Source of the DNA: Oasisia sp. SBJ-2009
Lineage: Eukaryota > Annelida > Polychaeta > Sabellida > Siboglinidae
Direction of reading: 5' to 3'
NCBI GenBank assembly: GCA_964017155.1
Contig: OZ024861.1
Coordinates: 33,311,502-33,375,501, forward strand
Length of the DNA stretch: 64,000 nucleotides
Below the pieces are notes generated by a model, which was not told where the DNA came from, did no database searches, and saw only the letters and a program-made list of their open reading frames with translations. How positions within the stretch are numbered: the first letter of the stretch is position 1; each line of letters begins with the position of its first letter. Positions 39,429 to 53,300 of the stretch are shown here, piece after piece. A program made the translations under genes and the position numbers.

Positions 39429-40004
39429 TTTCCAAACCAGCAATATGTTACCTACTATAACCACGGTCCAAGGGCCGATAGTTTGAAAGAGAAACACACT
39501 ATGGACACAGTATAGTTGCCTCAAGGAAGACATGAACCAATTCCACTATGCACAGAGGTACATGCACACATTGAAATGGTAATCCAATAATTCTTCCATC
39601 AAATCCACTATCTGCCAGTAACTATATACATCTGTACACTGAAACTTAATTAAACATGTTCTTCAAAATCAGGCATTCTTGTGCGATGGATAATCTGGAT
39701 GGTATACTGACAAAACTGTGAAAGGTGAACATCCTGCCTGGGAAGCCGACGCTTGGGCAATGTACACTTGTCTTTGGCCTTAGAATCAACACCACGGTTT
39801 CTGTAGAGACCGCCACATGCAACACACAGCTTCTATCATGGTCTTTAGTCTTTACAAGTCTCTCTTCACGTACATCTTGTATCACTGCCTTCATTGGAAG
39901 TCTGTGTTCATGTATACCAATGTCTTTTCAGCAAGTATGTTGATGTACATTGCCGGTTCTCAACAAGTATGTTCATGTATATCTACTATTGTGGCCTTCT
40001 CAAG

Positions 40005-40440
40005 AAGTCTCTGTTAACGTACATCGTGTACACTGCCTTCTCAACAAGTCTCTGTTCATGTTCATGACTGCCTTCTCAAAAACTCCCTGATCATGTACAT
40101 CTTGTACACTGCCTTCCCTAGAAGTCTATGTTCATGTACATCTTGTACACTGCCTTCTCTAGAAGTCTATGTTCATGTACATCTTGTACACTGCCTTCCC
40201 TAGAAGTCTCTGTTCATGTACATCTTGTACACTGGCTTCCTTAGAAGTCTCTGTTCATGTACGTCTTATAAACTGCCTTCTCTAGAAGTCTCTGTTCATG
40301 TACATCTTGTACACTGCCTTCCCTAGAAGTCTCTGTTCATGTACATCTTGTACACTGGCTTCCTTAGAAGTCTCTGTTCATGTACGTCTTATAAACTGCC
40401 TTCCCTAGAAGTCTATTTTCATGTACATCACAGCCGTCTC
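40005..40440 (-). repeat. 41-bp minisatellite in the presumed TFIP11 3' UTR
   Basis: About ten units of 41 bp (plus-strand core TCTCTGTTCATGTACATC, then TTGTACACTGCCTTC). The array begins within about 50 bp of the TFIP11 stop codon. In transcript sense the unit contains GAGAAGGCA, as does the last coding segment (GAGAAGGCACGGTGA), with scattered further matches, so the array may have started from the end of the coding region. Confidence 0.85.
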
Positions 40441-40484
40441 AACACACCTCTCTTCACACACGACTATGCTACCTGTGTTGTGTA

Positions 40485-43400
40485 TCACCGTGCCTTCTCC
40501 ACGAGTGTGTTGATGGACACGGGCAGCCAGAGGAAGTTTTCCATCATGAACACCACATTGCGGTCGATGTAAATCTGCACATTGCCAAATTTGTACACTT
40601 GCTTTGCCTCGTATGTCTTGTTTGGCACCGGCATGAACAGGATCTGATGTTCGGCTGCTTTGTTCTCGAGCATTTCACGGAAGCTGATCTTGCCCGCCAT
40701 CAGAGCTGTCGTGGCAGGAGCATTGCGCACAGGAGGAGCCATCTGGGTGGACAAACACAGGGAAACACATCAGATTGGTGTTGTAATATCACAATTAAAA
40801 TGACACCTCTTTATCAGCTAAAACATACACAGGTAACGTCTTATATAGTCAGTTTATTCCCAAGTAACATTAACATCCTGCCTATTTGGTAATTAGGAAT
40901 GCTCAGAGCAATTTACATTTCACTCCCTGGTAGATCTGTTTGATTGAATACCATCTCGGCTTCTCTGGGAAGCGTTCAGCTGTGTGGCAATTAATGGGTA
41001 AAGACTACTCATATGCAAATATCTACAACGGTCTGTGGCTAGATACTTGTTCATACAGCATAGCTCCCTATCAGCTAGTGACAGCTGTCTCCCTAGCAAC
41101 AACTGACACATCCCTATCACAGTGACATACTTCCCTATCATCTAGTGACACCTACCTCCCTATCACTTAGTGACACCCACCTCCCTATCAACTAGTGACA
41201 CCTACCTCCCTATCAGCTAGTGACACCTACCTCCCTATCACTTAGTGACACCTACCTCCCCATCACTTAGTGACACCTACCTCCCTATCAACTAGTGACA
41301 CCTACCTCCCTATCAGCTAGTGACACCTACCCCCCTATCACTTAGTGACACCTACCTCCCCATCACTTAGTGACACCTACCTCCCTATCAACTAGTGACA
41401 CCTACCTCCCTATCAAGTAGTGACACCTACCTCCCAATCAGCTAGTGACACCTACCTCCCTATCGGCTAGTGACACCTACCTCCCTATCAACTAGTGACA
41501 CCTACCTCCCTATCAGCTAGTGACACCTACCTCCCTATCAGCTAGTGACACCTACCTCCCTATCAACTAGTGACACCTACCTCCCTATCAACTAGTGACA
41601 CCTACCTCCCTATCAAGTAGTGACACCTACCTCCCTATCAACTAGTGACACCTACCTCCCTATCAACTAGTGACACCTACCTCCCTATCAACCAGTGACA
41701 CCTACCTCCCTATCGACTAGTGACACCTACCTCCCTATCAACCAGTGACACCTACCTCCCTACCAACTAGTGACACCTACCTCCCTATCAACCAGTGACA
41801 CCTACCTCCCTATCAACCAGTGACACCTACCTCCCTATCAACCAGTGACACCTACCTCCCTATCAACCAGTGACACCTACCTCCCTATCAGCTAGTGACA
41901 CCTCCCTCCCTATCAACCAGTGACACCTACCTCCCTATTAGCTAGTGACACCTACCTCCCTATCAACTAGTGACACCTACCTCCCCATCAACCAGTGACA
42001 CCTACCTCCCTATCAACCAGTGACACCTACCTCCCTATCAACCAGTGACACCTACCTCCCTATCAACCAGTGACACCTACCTCCCAATCAGCTAGTGACA
42101 CCTACCTCCCTACCAACTAGTGACACCTACCTCCCTATCAACCAATGACACCTACCTCCCTATCAGCCAGTGACACATACCTCCCTATCAACCAGTGACA
42201 CCTACCTCCCTATTAGCTAGTGACACCTACCTCCCTATCAACCAGTGACACCTACCTCCCTATCAACTAGTGACACCTACCTCCCTATCAACCAGTGACA
42301 CCTACCTCCCTACCAACTAGTGACACCTACCTCCCTATCAACCAGTGACACCTACCTCCCTATCAACCAGTGACACCTACCTCCCTATCAACCAGTGACA
42401 CCTACCTCCCTATCAACCAGTGACACCTACCTCCCTATCAGCTAGTGACACCTCCCTCCCTATCAACCAGTGACACCTACCTCCCTATTAGCTAGTGACA
42501 CCTACCTCCCTATCAACTAGTGACACCTACCTCCCCATCAACCAGTGACACCTACCTCCCTATCAACCAGTGACACCTACCTCCCTATCAACCAGTGACA
42601 CCTACCTCCCAATCAGCTAGTGACACCTACCTCCCAATCAGCTAGTGACACCTACCTCCCTACCAACTAGTGACACCTACCTCCCTATCAACTAGTGACA
42701 CCTACCTCCCAAGCAGCTAGTGACACCTACCTCCCTACCAACTAGTGACACCTACCTCCCTATCAACCAATGACACCTACCTCCCTATCAGCCAGTGACA
42801 CATACCTCCCTATCAACCAGTGACACCTACCTCCCTATTAGCTAGTGACACCTACCTCCCTATCAACCAGTGACACCTACCTCCCTATCAACTAGTGACA
42901 CCTACCTCCCTATCAACTAGTGACACCTACCTCCCTATCAACTAGTGACACCTACCTCCCTATCAACCAGTGACACCTACCTCCCTATCGACTAGTGACA
43001 CCTACCTCCCTATCAACCAGTGACACCTACCTCCCTACCAACTAGTGACACCTACCTCCCTATCAACCAGTGACACCTACCTCCCTATCAACCAGTGACA
43101 CCTACCTCCCTATCAACCAGTGACACCTACCTCCCTATCAACCAGTGACACCTACCTCCCTATCAACCAGTGACACCTACCTCCCTATCAACCAGTGACA
43201 CCTACCTCCCTATCAGCTAGTGACACCTCCCTCCCTATCAACCACTGACACCTACCTCCCTATTAGCTAGTGACACCTACCTCCCTATCAACTAGTGACA
43301 CCTACCTCCCCATCAACCAGTGACACCTACCTCCCTATCAACCAGTGACACCTACCTCCCTATCAACCAGTGACACCTACCTCCCAATCAGCTAGTGACA

Positions 43401-46400
43401 CCTACCTCCCTACCAACTAGTGACACCTACCTCCCTATCAACTAGTGACACCTACCTCCCTATCAGTCACAATGGGTGGTGCTTCAAAGGCTCTACTCCT
43501 CTCTGTATGTGTCAAGTAAGCGATGTTTTCCCGTGCCCCCGGTTGGTAGTGACCGCTCACTGCCCGGTTCATGATGTCCAGAGCTCGGCTGAATTGTTCT
43601 GTATTGTCAAGGATAAACTATATTAGTTGACAGTGACAGGTCTCTAATGTTCTTATTGTACTTTTCAGCTGCGGAAACCCTAAAGAATGTGACTCAAACA
43701 AGTGCGATTCATCGGTGCTGTTTGACAAAATTCATGAGTGAAATTTTACATAGCTTTTCTAAAAAGGTTATACAATTTACAAAATAATAACATAAATGAG
43801 AAATAAGTATTGCCAATTGACATAAAAGATATTAAAGTATATTTTGTAGACAAAAAGTCAAAAACGTCAATCATTGTGCAATGTCTATACAGTGTGTTCT
43901 CAAATTCAAGTACAACTCATTTTGTTAGAACACGTCACATTTATGTATTCCTTTTTTTATTTGATATAATAAAAAAGCATAATTTTCCATAAAAAACACT
44001 GGACAAGTACATTTGGGGGTTTATCTGAATAAAAATATAAATACATTATAAAAGTTAACGTTTTCACATTTGCATCAATAAAGAATCCATCTTAAATCAT
44101 TCAAACATACAAATATTAAATATGACCTTAAGCTAACCACCATTTCCAAACTACAAACAACTAAAAAATTCACATTTCTACTTCTTCATTACTGCCTTAA
44201 AGTAAATTAAAAGTAAAAACGTATCACCCCGGTGTGCCCTTTAACAGCTGGTGATGTGTACCTTTAATGACGGGTGACGCGAGCAGTTTCTCAGGGAACA
44301 TGGCCTTCCATCCCATGTACCACTTCGTCACCTCGTCGTAGTTGGGGGAACTGTTGAGCCACGTACACAGCACCTGCAGCCACTTGCCGAAGAAGTACTT
44401 CTCGAGGAGCGAGACGACATGTGGCAGTGGGATGATGTCCAGCCACATCATCACCCACGTCCATGCGTCTACAACACAACACAACAACGTTGTAGGGCCT
44501 GACTGTCGACACATAACACTCACAACATTACTAACTTACTGCCTGTCGCGCTGAATGGCGTTGTGGGGAGCGGTGTTCGCGCGGTAGACCGCCGGACTGT
44601 CTATCAAGGGGTCGGTGGTTCAATCCCACCTACCGCCGTTTCGAAACTTAGGCAGTTTCATTCACCCCACATGTGTCTGTGTCTTTTGGAAGAGACACTA
44701 AAAGCCGGTGGTCATTTCTATCTGGTATCTATGCCCGGGAAAGTAAAAGATCCCACACAGGGGGTAAATGTGTAACCTGTAATGGACTCACTAATTCTAG
44801 AGGACAACTCCTGCGTTAGCCCAAGTTTGGGCTGTTTGGAGGAAACTACCTAAGAACCTAAGAAGGGCAGTGACAAAGTTGGTGCCCCAACTGAGTCCTG
44901 CTTCCTTCGTCTCTACTTCCACTTTAGCGCCTCGTTGTTTTCGGACGTCCTATCTTTCTTTTCTCTCTAGTGGTCCAATGGTCAAGTCACATAGCAAAAT
45001 CATATTTCTTCCCATTTTTAGATCTCTTTTTCTGATCGTGAGCCAAAGGGTCTTCAGTATTTGTTTTATTTAGTGCTAAAATCGAGGCAAACCTTAAAAA
45101 CACTATTTTCGGAAACAAGTCATTTTGATCTGTATTGTCAGCTGTTTTTTAATCTATGGGTTTGCAAAAGCATGAATTTTATTAGTTTGAGATCATTTGT
45201 GGAGGAAGAAAAACAACGAAAGGTGAGATTACTGTTGTGCAAATCTGTCAAAATCAGAAAATTGGTGGAACATGACCCAACCGGCTATTTTTGCTTGGGT
45301 TAAGAATATACATATGTGACATAATAATATAATCGCAATAGTGGATATTTGTATTTTAACTAAATTCTCAGTAAACAATGACAGTTGGCGCATCAGAACA
45401 GTCAGTGGATTCACTGAATGAACAGAAATGATGCCACCTACCCAGATGTTGCATGTGGGGGTTGATGACAAACTCCTGGAGGCAGAGGGCGAGTTTGGGG
45501 ATGATGTTCTTGAGGAGGAATGCTTCCATGTGCCCCGGACGGAACACCCCCAGCCAGGGCTGCAGGATAAGTTTGGCGGAGGGGTCTGAAGGGTGCCAGT
45601 TCTTGAGGGCGTTCGCCAACTTGTGTCTGATGGGAGCGTACAAGGGCTCAAGACGGTCAGCTGGAAACAGTACACGGGATGACCACAGAGGTGACACAAT
45701 GACCTATACATCTACCTGATTCTTTCTGACTTAAAAAAAAATTATAGATTTATGTATTTTGACTGATATTTGTTTTACGATAACAATAATAATAATGAAC
45801 TTTATTTAAATATTGGTTTCCAGAGTATATCTCCATTAAATAGTGTTTACAAAATCTTCTATAAAACAATATAAGTTAGGCATAAATAAAATTTTGTGAG
45901 ACTGCATTGATTAATCATCAGTTAGACATTGTGCCAAAAAAGAGCTCATATTATTAATATTGTGCAACACTGGCAAATATTTCAAACTTCCAAAATGGTA
46001 TGTGATGCTGGGTAGATAGCTATGTAGACAAAGAATATACCCCTTACTACTGATTCTGTACTGTTAATTGAACCACTGATTATGTATGTTCACGGCATAA
46101 GTTTTCTTGGAGTTCTTAACTTTTAACACCATGTAAGAATACATCTATATGTTCTGCATCACTTTTATCTATTTCTATATACTTATATTTATTTCTATAT
46201 ACTTATATTTATTTAAAAAATTGTAGTTTAGCCCCAAGTGTCACATTCACCTCTCAGTGTCACAATTATTGACATTCTATGCAATAAATGTGCTTCTATG
46301 CAATAAAATCAACAATGTAGTCTTTATAATTCTACGAATTTTTAATATCATAGAACGACAGCCTTACCCATGAGGGGGAGCCATGGGTGCAGCCAGGCGT

Positions 46401-47330
46401 GAATCGGCACGGTGTCGGTGAGTGGGTTCCAGCTCTCCACCTCGTTCTGTAGTTTGGGCAGAATGAGTTGCTCCAGGATGTTACATTGCATCCACGCGGT
46501 GAGCAGGGGGAACCACGCCTCCAACACCTCCAGTAGGGCGTCAGGGTCACGCACTGACCACTCACTGACCAACACAGAACACACTGACCACTGACTGACC
46601 AACACAGAACACACTGACCTCTCACTGACCAATGCAGAACACACACTGACCACTGACTGACCAACACAGAACACACACTGACCACTGACTGACCAACACA
46701 GAACACACTGACCACTCACTGACCAACACAGAACACACTGACCACTCATTGACCAACACAGAACACACTGACCACTCACTGACCAACACAGAACCCACAC
46801 TGACCACTGACTGACCAACAAAGACACTGACCACTGACTGACCAACAACACAGAACACACTGACCACTGACTGACCAACACAGAACACACACTGACCATT
46901 GACTGACCAACACAGAACACACACTGACCACTGACTGACCAAAAAAGAACACACTGACCACTCACTGACCAACACAGAACACACTGACCAACACAGAACA
47001 CACACTGACCACTCACTGACCAACACAGAACACACTGACCACTCACTAACCAACACAGAACACACACTAACCACTCACTGACCAACACAGAACACACACT
47101 AACCCCTGACTGACCAACACAGAACACACTGACCACTGACTGCCAACACATTTGAGTAAAAGTACAAATCACCTCACAACTACTTTTATTTTGTAATTGA
47201 GTAAAAGTACAAGTAACAAACTGTAATACGTGATTCTATACCTATGTCAAAACATAATATATATTGAGTATTATTTAATATGTCAGAACGAACAACAGTG
47301 AAGTCCCAAGATTCATCAATAACATTCAAA

Positions 47331-47379
<49 letters not shown>

Positions 47380-50300
47380 CATATATGTATGCTATATCTA
47401 CATGTGAAATGAGGGGTGGATGATAATGCAATCAAGTGGGCAGTTATTCCCCCCCCCCCGGTTAACCCAAATTAAGGAGAATAATGCAGGTATTGGTCAA
47501 ATAGTAACAGTTGGTCAAACACTGTCACGACACTCCGCACGTGTCACCTGAACCCACCTGACTGTGGCGCGGATGTAGGGCATCCACACCTCCCACAGGA
47601 GGCGCTCGTAGGGGTCCATGTCACTCTGTCCCCGCCCCACGGTGCGGTGGGTGTCTGCTAGAATGGGTCTCCACTCCCGCACCATATCTGCTCCATGGCG
47701 GGGACTCCGCAGCGGACTCCAGTCTTTGAATTCTTTCCGCATCTACAGGTCACAAGTATATTATTTACAGGGTTGGAAAAAAAATCAAGATTTCTTCGAA
47801 TAAATCAATTTTTTTCCATTAAATTCATTTATTTGATTTTTTTCAACATTCTCAACAATCACAAGAAACAATATGCAATTCAGAAAATAAATAAAAGTGG
47901 AATATCATAATATACCTAATAGGGTGAACATTTCATTCTTAGCATTTCTAAAGAATTAAAGCAAAGTTGTTATGTACAAATTTAAACTATTTTTAAAAAT
48001 ACATACAGTTAAATCAACTGGTAGTAGCATGCAATGTAAGTATAACTTTAAGATAATCTAAACAAATCGAAACAAATCAATATCTTGATTTTTTCATGTT
48101 GATTAAATCAATGATTTCATCGATGATTTAATCGATGATTTAATAAATTTGATTAAATCAATGCCAGCCCACCTTATTTATACGCTACACAATACAATAA
48201 AACTTTTTTGTTCCATCAAGGGAAATTGTCATGTAGCATTCATAAAATAATAAATAAATACATAAAGTAATGAAAATAAATACAAAATAATATACAGTTA
48301 AAAGTTTCTAAATCTTAATTATGATTAAAAATGTTGCCTAATCTACATTATAATTGTGGTCAACACATCACAAATAATAAATACAGCACAGTGAACATAC
48401 AAACAATTAATATCATAACAAATAAATACAGATAAATAATAACAGAAATGATGTCAGAAAGAGAGCTCTCTCTGTTTGTGTCTCATTTTTGCAAGTTTTG
48501 TTGCATCAATGAGTGAAGTTCTACAGCATACAAATTACTTTTGAAATGGTAAATTGTTGATACATTAGTATATAATAATGAGTGAATTTGAAAGAAAACG
48601 TTTCAGGATTATGTACGTTTCTTACACACAGACTGGTCCAACAGACTTCTCATATATAATACTGATGTATAAGGTTCGGAATTGTACAGAACGTACATAA
48701 TTTTTAGAATAATTTCTTTCAAAACAAAAATATGACAAAGTACATAATTATTTCCTTATGCTCGTAACAACAGCACAACTTTGAACAACACATTTAAAGA
48801 GGTCAATCACACAACTACCTAAAGAGCCAGGCAGGTCTCCACAAAAACCTAGAATATTTTGTTTGATGTAGCAATGTCACATAACGTGATACATGGCTAT
48901 ACTTCAATCGAAAATGTAAATAACCAATAACAAAATTATACATACTTGACACAAATCCAAGTCAAAAATACAGATTTTGACCCAGGAAATTTTACAGACC
49001 TGCAACAAAGACCAACAACGAGTCGGATCATCGCCACCTAGTGGCAGCAAGACTCACCATCGGGAAGACCAAGGCGACAGCAAGGGTCGACAGGTTGTAC
49101 ATGTGATACTCCTCGTAGAATTCGTCCTGGAAGCGGGTCAAGGCCTTTGCGACCTCTGCCAAGGTCAGAGGTTCGCCGTCGCCCTGACTGCGAGTCTCCA
49201 GCGACTCCACCAGGGCGAGCACCTGTTTCAGTCGCTCAATTTTTTCTTCTTCCTGCTCACATACGTGGGCCGTCTTCTCGCGCTCAAACTTCACATTCAC
49301 GACCACGTCTCGCTCATAGGTCAACCTCAACGACAGAAATATATTGCTTGTAGGACAATATGAACCACAGAGATATATTGCTTGTAGGACAATATGAACC
49401 ACAGAGATACATTGCTTGTAGGACAATATGAACGACAGAGATATATTGCTTGTAGGACAATATGAACCACAGAGATATATTGCTTGTAGGACAATATGAA
49501 CCACAGAGATACATTGCTTGTAGGACAATATGAACGACAGAGATATATTGCTTGTAGGACAATATGAACCACAGAGATATATTGCTTGTAGGACAATATG
49601 AACGACAGAGATATATTGCTTGTAGGACAATATGAACCACAGAGATACATTGCTTGTAGGACAATATGAACGACAGAGATATATTGCTTGTAGGACAATA
49701 TGAACCACAGAGATATATTGCTTGTAGGACAATATGAACCACAGAGATATATTGCTTGTAGGACAATATGAACCACAGAGATATATTGCTTGTAGGACAA
49801 TATGAACCACAGAGATACATTGCTTGTAGGACAATATGAACGACAGAGATATATTGCTTGTAGGACAATATGAACCACAGAGATACATTGCTTGTAGGAC
49901 AATATGAACCACAGAGATATATTGCTTGTAGGACAATACGAACGACAGAGATATATTGCTTGTAGGACAATATGAACCACAGAGATACATTGCTTGTAGG
50001 ACAATATGAACGACAGAGATATATTGCTTGTAGGACAATATGAACGACAGAGATACATTGCTTGTAGGACAATATGAACGACAGAGATATATTGCTTGTA
50101 GGACAATATGAACGACAGAGATATATTGCTTGTAGGACAATATGAACGACAGAGATATATTGCTTGTAGGACAATATGAACGACAGAGATACATTGCTTG
50201 TAGGACAATATGAACGACAGAGATATATTGCTTGTAGGACAATATGAACGACAGAGATACATTGCTTGTAGGACAATATGAACGACAGAGATATATTGCT

Positions 50301-53300
50301 TGTAGGACAATATGAACCACAGAGATACATTGCTTGTAGGACAATATGAACGACAGAGATATATTGCTTGTAGGACAATATGAACCACAGAGATATATTG
50401 CTTGTAGGACAATATGAACGACAGAGATATATTGCTTGTAGGACAATATGAACGACAGAAATATTTTGCTTGTAGGACAATATGAACGACAGAAATATTT
50501 TGCTTGTAGGACAATATGAACGACAGAAATATATTGCTTGTAGGACAATATGAACGACAGAAATAAATTGCTTGTAGGACAATATGAAAGACAGAAATAC
50601 ATTACTCATAGGACAATATAAAGGACAGAAATACATTGCTCATAAGACAATCTTAAGGACAGACACATATTGCTTGTAGGACAGTTTGATGAACAGCAAG
50701 GACAGTCTAATGGACTAAAAACAATTTTTTAGGACAATTTAAAGTCAGAAACACATGGTTTGCTAGTCAATCTGAAGGACAGAAATGTATCACTTGTAGA
50801 ACAGTCTGAAGAACAGTGACACATTGCCCCAAATAAGCACTACGCAAACCATGTCCATAAATGAAAAAACTTACACAAATAAAAAACACGATTACCAATG
50901 TTTTATAAGACACCACGTGACTATTGTAATGCACTCACATGACCTTTGTAACGCACTCTCGTGACCTTTGTAATGCACTCACGTGACCATTGTAATGCAC
51001 TCACATGACCTTTGTAATGCATTCACATGACCTATGTAATGCACTCACGTGACCATTGTAATGCACTCACATGACTTTTGTAATGCATTCACATGACCTA
51101 TGTAATGCACTCACGTGACTATTGTAATGCACTCACATGACCTTTGTAATACACTCACGTGACCTTTGTAATGCACTCACATGACCTATGTAATGCACTC
51201 ACGTGACCTATGTAATGCACTCACATGACCTTTGTAATGCACTCACGTGACCTTTGTAATACACTCCCGTGACCTCTGTAATGCACTCACATGACCTTTG
51301 TAATGCACTCACTTTCGTTCGTTCTGCAGAATGTCGTCTTCGGCCATCTCCACGAGAAGGTCAAGGTTGTGGAGTAACTCGGGCATGTCGAACGCCTTCT
51401 TGCGATGTAGCTGGCTGTACACGACGTCTTCCTCTATCTCGTCAGGTCGGTCGTGTTTGTGACTGATAGCGTGGTAGCCTAGCGTAACAGTCCACTCATT
51501 GCTACAACCAGTATCTTACTCAACTCACTTCCAATTAAACCCTACTAATTATTTATTTATATATTTATATATTTTACTTGCATTACTATTTTTATATCTA
51601 AGTTATATTCTATCGAGTATTGTAAATACAGCGATCTACGTAGGATTGTTTTGTATAAAGTTATTACTGTTAATTCACAAAATCAAACTGTTCTTCAGAA
51701 AACGATGAAAGCACGTTTCCTTCATCTTGCGCCACTGAGCTCGGATTCTGGGGGTTTGGCCCAACAGAAGTTTTTTATTTATTATTTTTATATTTAATAA
51801 TCCAATTGAGGTCACTGAAAGGCTTCATTGAGCGGTTTGCCCAAAGCATGGTTTTGGTAGTCTATGCAGTAGAGTTTTTAATAACTAGACTGAAAGACAG
51901 GACTAATAATAATGGTTATATCTTCCTAACTGAGCCACAACATTTTATTTTTATTATTTTATTGTTTACGTAATAATGGAAATGCCTTTAAATTATGTTC
52001 TGGTGGTTTTTGGTATATGCCCTTAGGGGTTTCTAGAGGATCTCCATGGTCACATCTATGTATGCGGTGACCGAAATACAACTGTACCTGATAGTACTCT
52101 CTTTTCCTTGCCAGTCATGTCAATGACCTTCACCTTGGCCAGTACACTATCAGTGCCCTTGATCTTCTTCTTTGCGCCTGTAGTGATCAGTTCGTCTGCC
52201 GTCTTGTACACATACTTTGGCTTCTTTTTCTCCTGCAAGAACACAAATGACAAAATAACCAAACAACGTGATCCAACTTAAAAGTCAACTGGATTCAATC
52301 AATCATTAAGAAAATGTAAACTAAGGTTAATATTTTATAACAAGAAAATCTTTTCTGCTGCTTGAGTAAATGATAGCAGTAGGATTATGTATAAAAATAG
52401 AACTGACAAATATCATAGAAAGTTGGATATATGTAGATAAAATCAATCATCAAGAAAATGTAAATTAAATAAAAAAAATTATTCCAAGAAAGAAATGCTG
52501 TGCTGCTTGAATAAATGATAGCAGTAGGATTATGTCTAAAAATAGAACTACCAAATATCACAAGTTTGATATATGTGGACAAAAAAGGCTGACTAAATCA
52601 AACATTGTTGTCCACCTGATTCTATGGTCTTGGAAAATATTAAGTAAAAGACGTAAATGCTTCGTTATATAACAACAACATAGGGATATGTTAAGAAATA
52701 TGCTGTAGTTTGCCTGACCTCCCCCATGCGGCGCCACTGGTGCAGCTGGGAGCGGAACTCCATCTCTTCCTCCTCCTCGCTGTCGGGTTTCGATGGGTAG
52801 TCTTTCAGGGACTGCTCTGTTCGTTCTGTTCCATAGAAGCCCAGGGCAGCCTTTCCCTTCCGTTTGAAGGCTTCAACCGGTGCCGATATGCCCTGAAGGT
52901 TCTTCCCAAGTCCTCGCCCGGGAACGTGTCCCATCTGAAATAGTATACCATATGAATGAAACATTTATATTAATATATTCTTAGGTTGCAATCTTTACTT
53001 ATACTACGTATAATGGCACAACCATTGAGTAAATATTTTTAGATAAAAGATGTTATTTTGTATGAAATATATTCACCCAATGCTACAATCTGATTTGTAT
53101 TCCATAGTGGCAACTCAACACAAGGATGTCTAACCATGTTCCACGAGACCATAACATTAATATATTTATCTAAAAAAAACTATCAGGAAAATGTATGAAC
53201 AAAAAACTAAAAAAAACACTACTGAAATTATAAATCACAAATGTCACATTTATTTGACTCTGGATCGAGTAATGCAACCTTGATGACAGACATGACACAA

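Larger units (their letters stand above)
37636..40484. other. Convergent intergenic region between SVIP and TFIP11
   Basis: It contains the SVIP 3' UTR with AATAAA at 38229-38234, a (TA)n run at about 38294-38358, a terminal-inverted-repeat element at about 38694-39428 and the 41-bp minisatellite at about 40005-40440 in the presumed TFIP11 3' UTR. No other exon is recognised. Confidence 0.6.

Noticed and set aside
41090..43475. CRISPR-like direct repeats
   Set aside because: There are no unique spacers, units are contiguous, and the DNA is eukaryotic with a spliced host gene.
49314..50636. Cys-rich hydrophobic ORFs of 395-440 codons resembling a membrane protein
   Set aside because: They are translations of the 34-bp satellite in TFIP11 intron 7. 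Reported instead as a property of the array.
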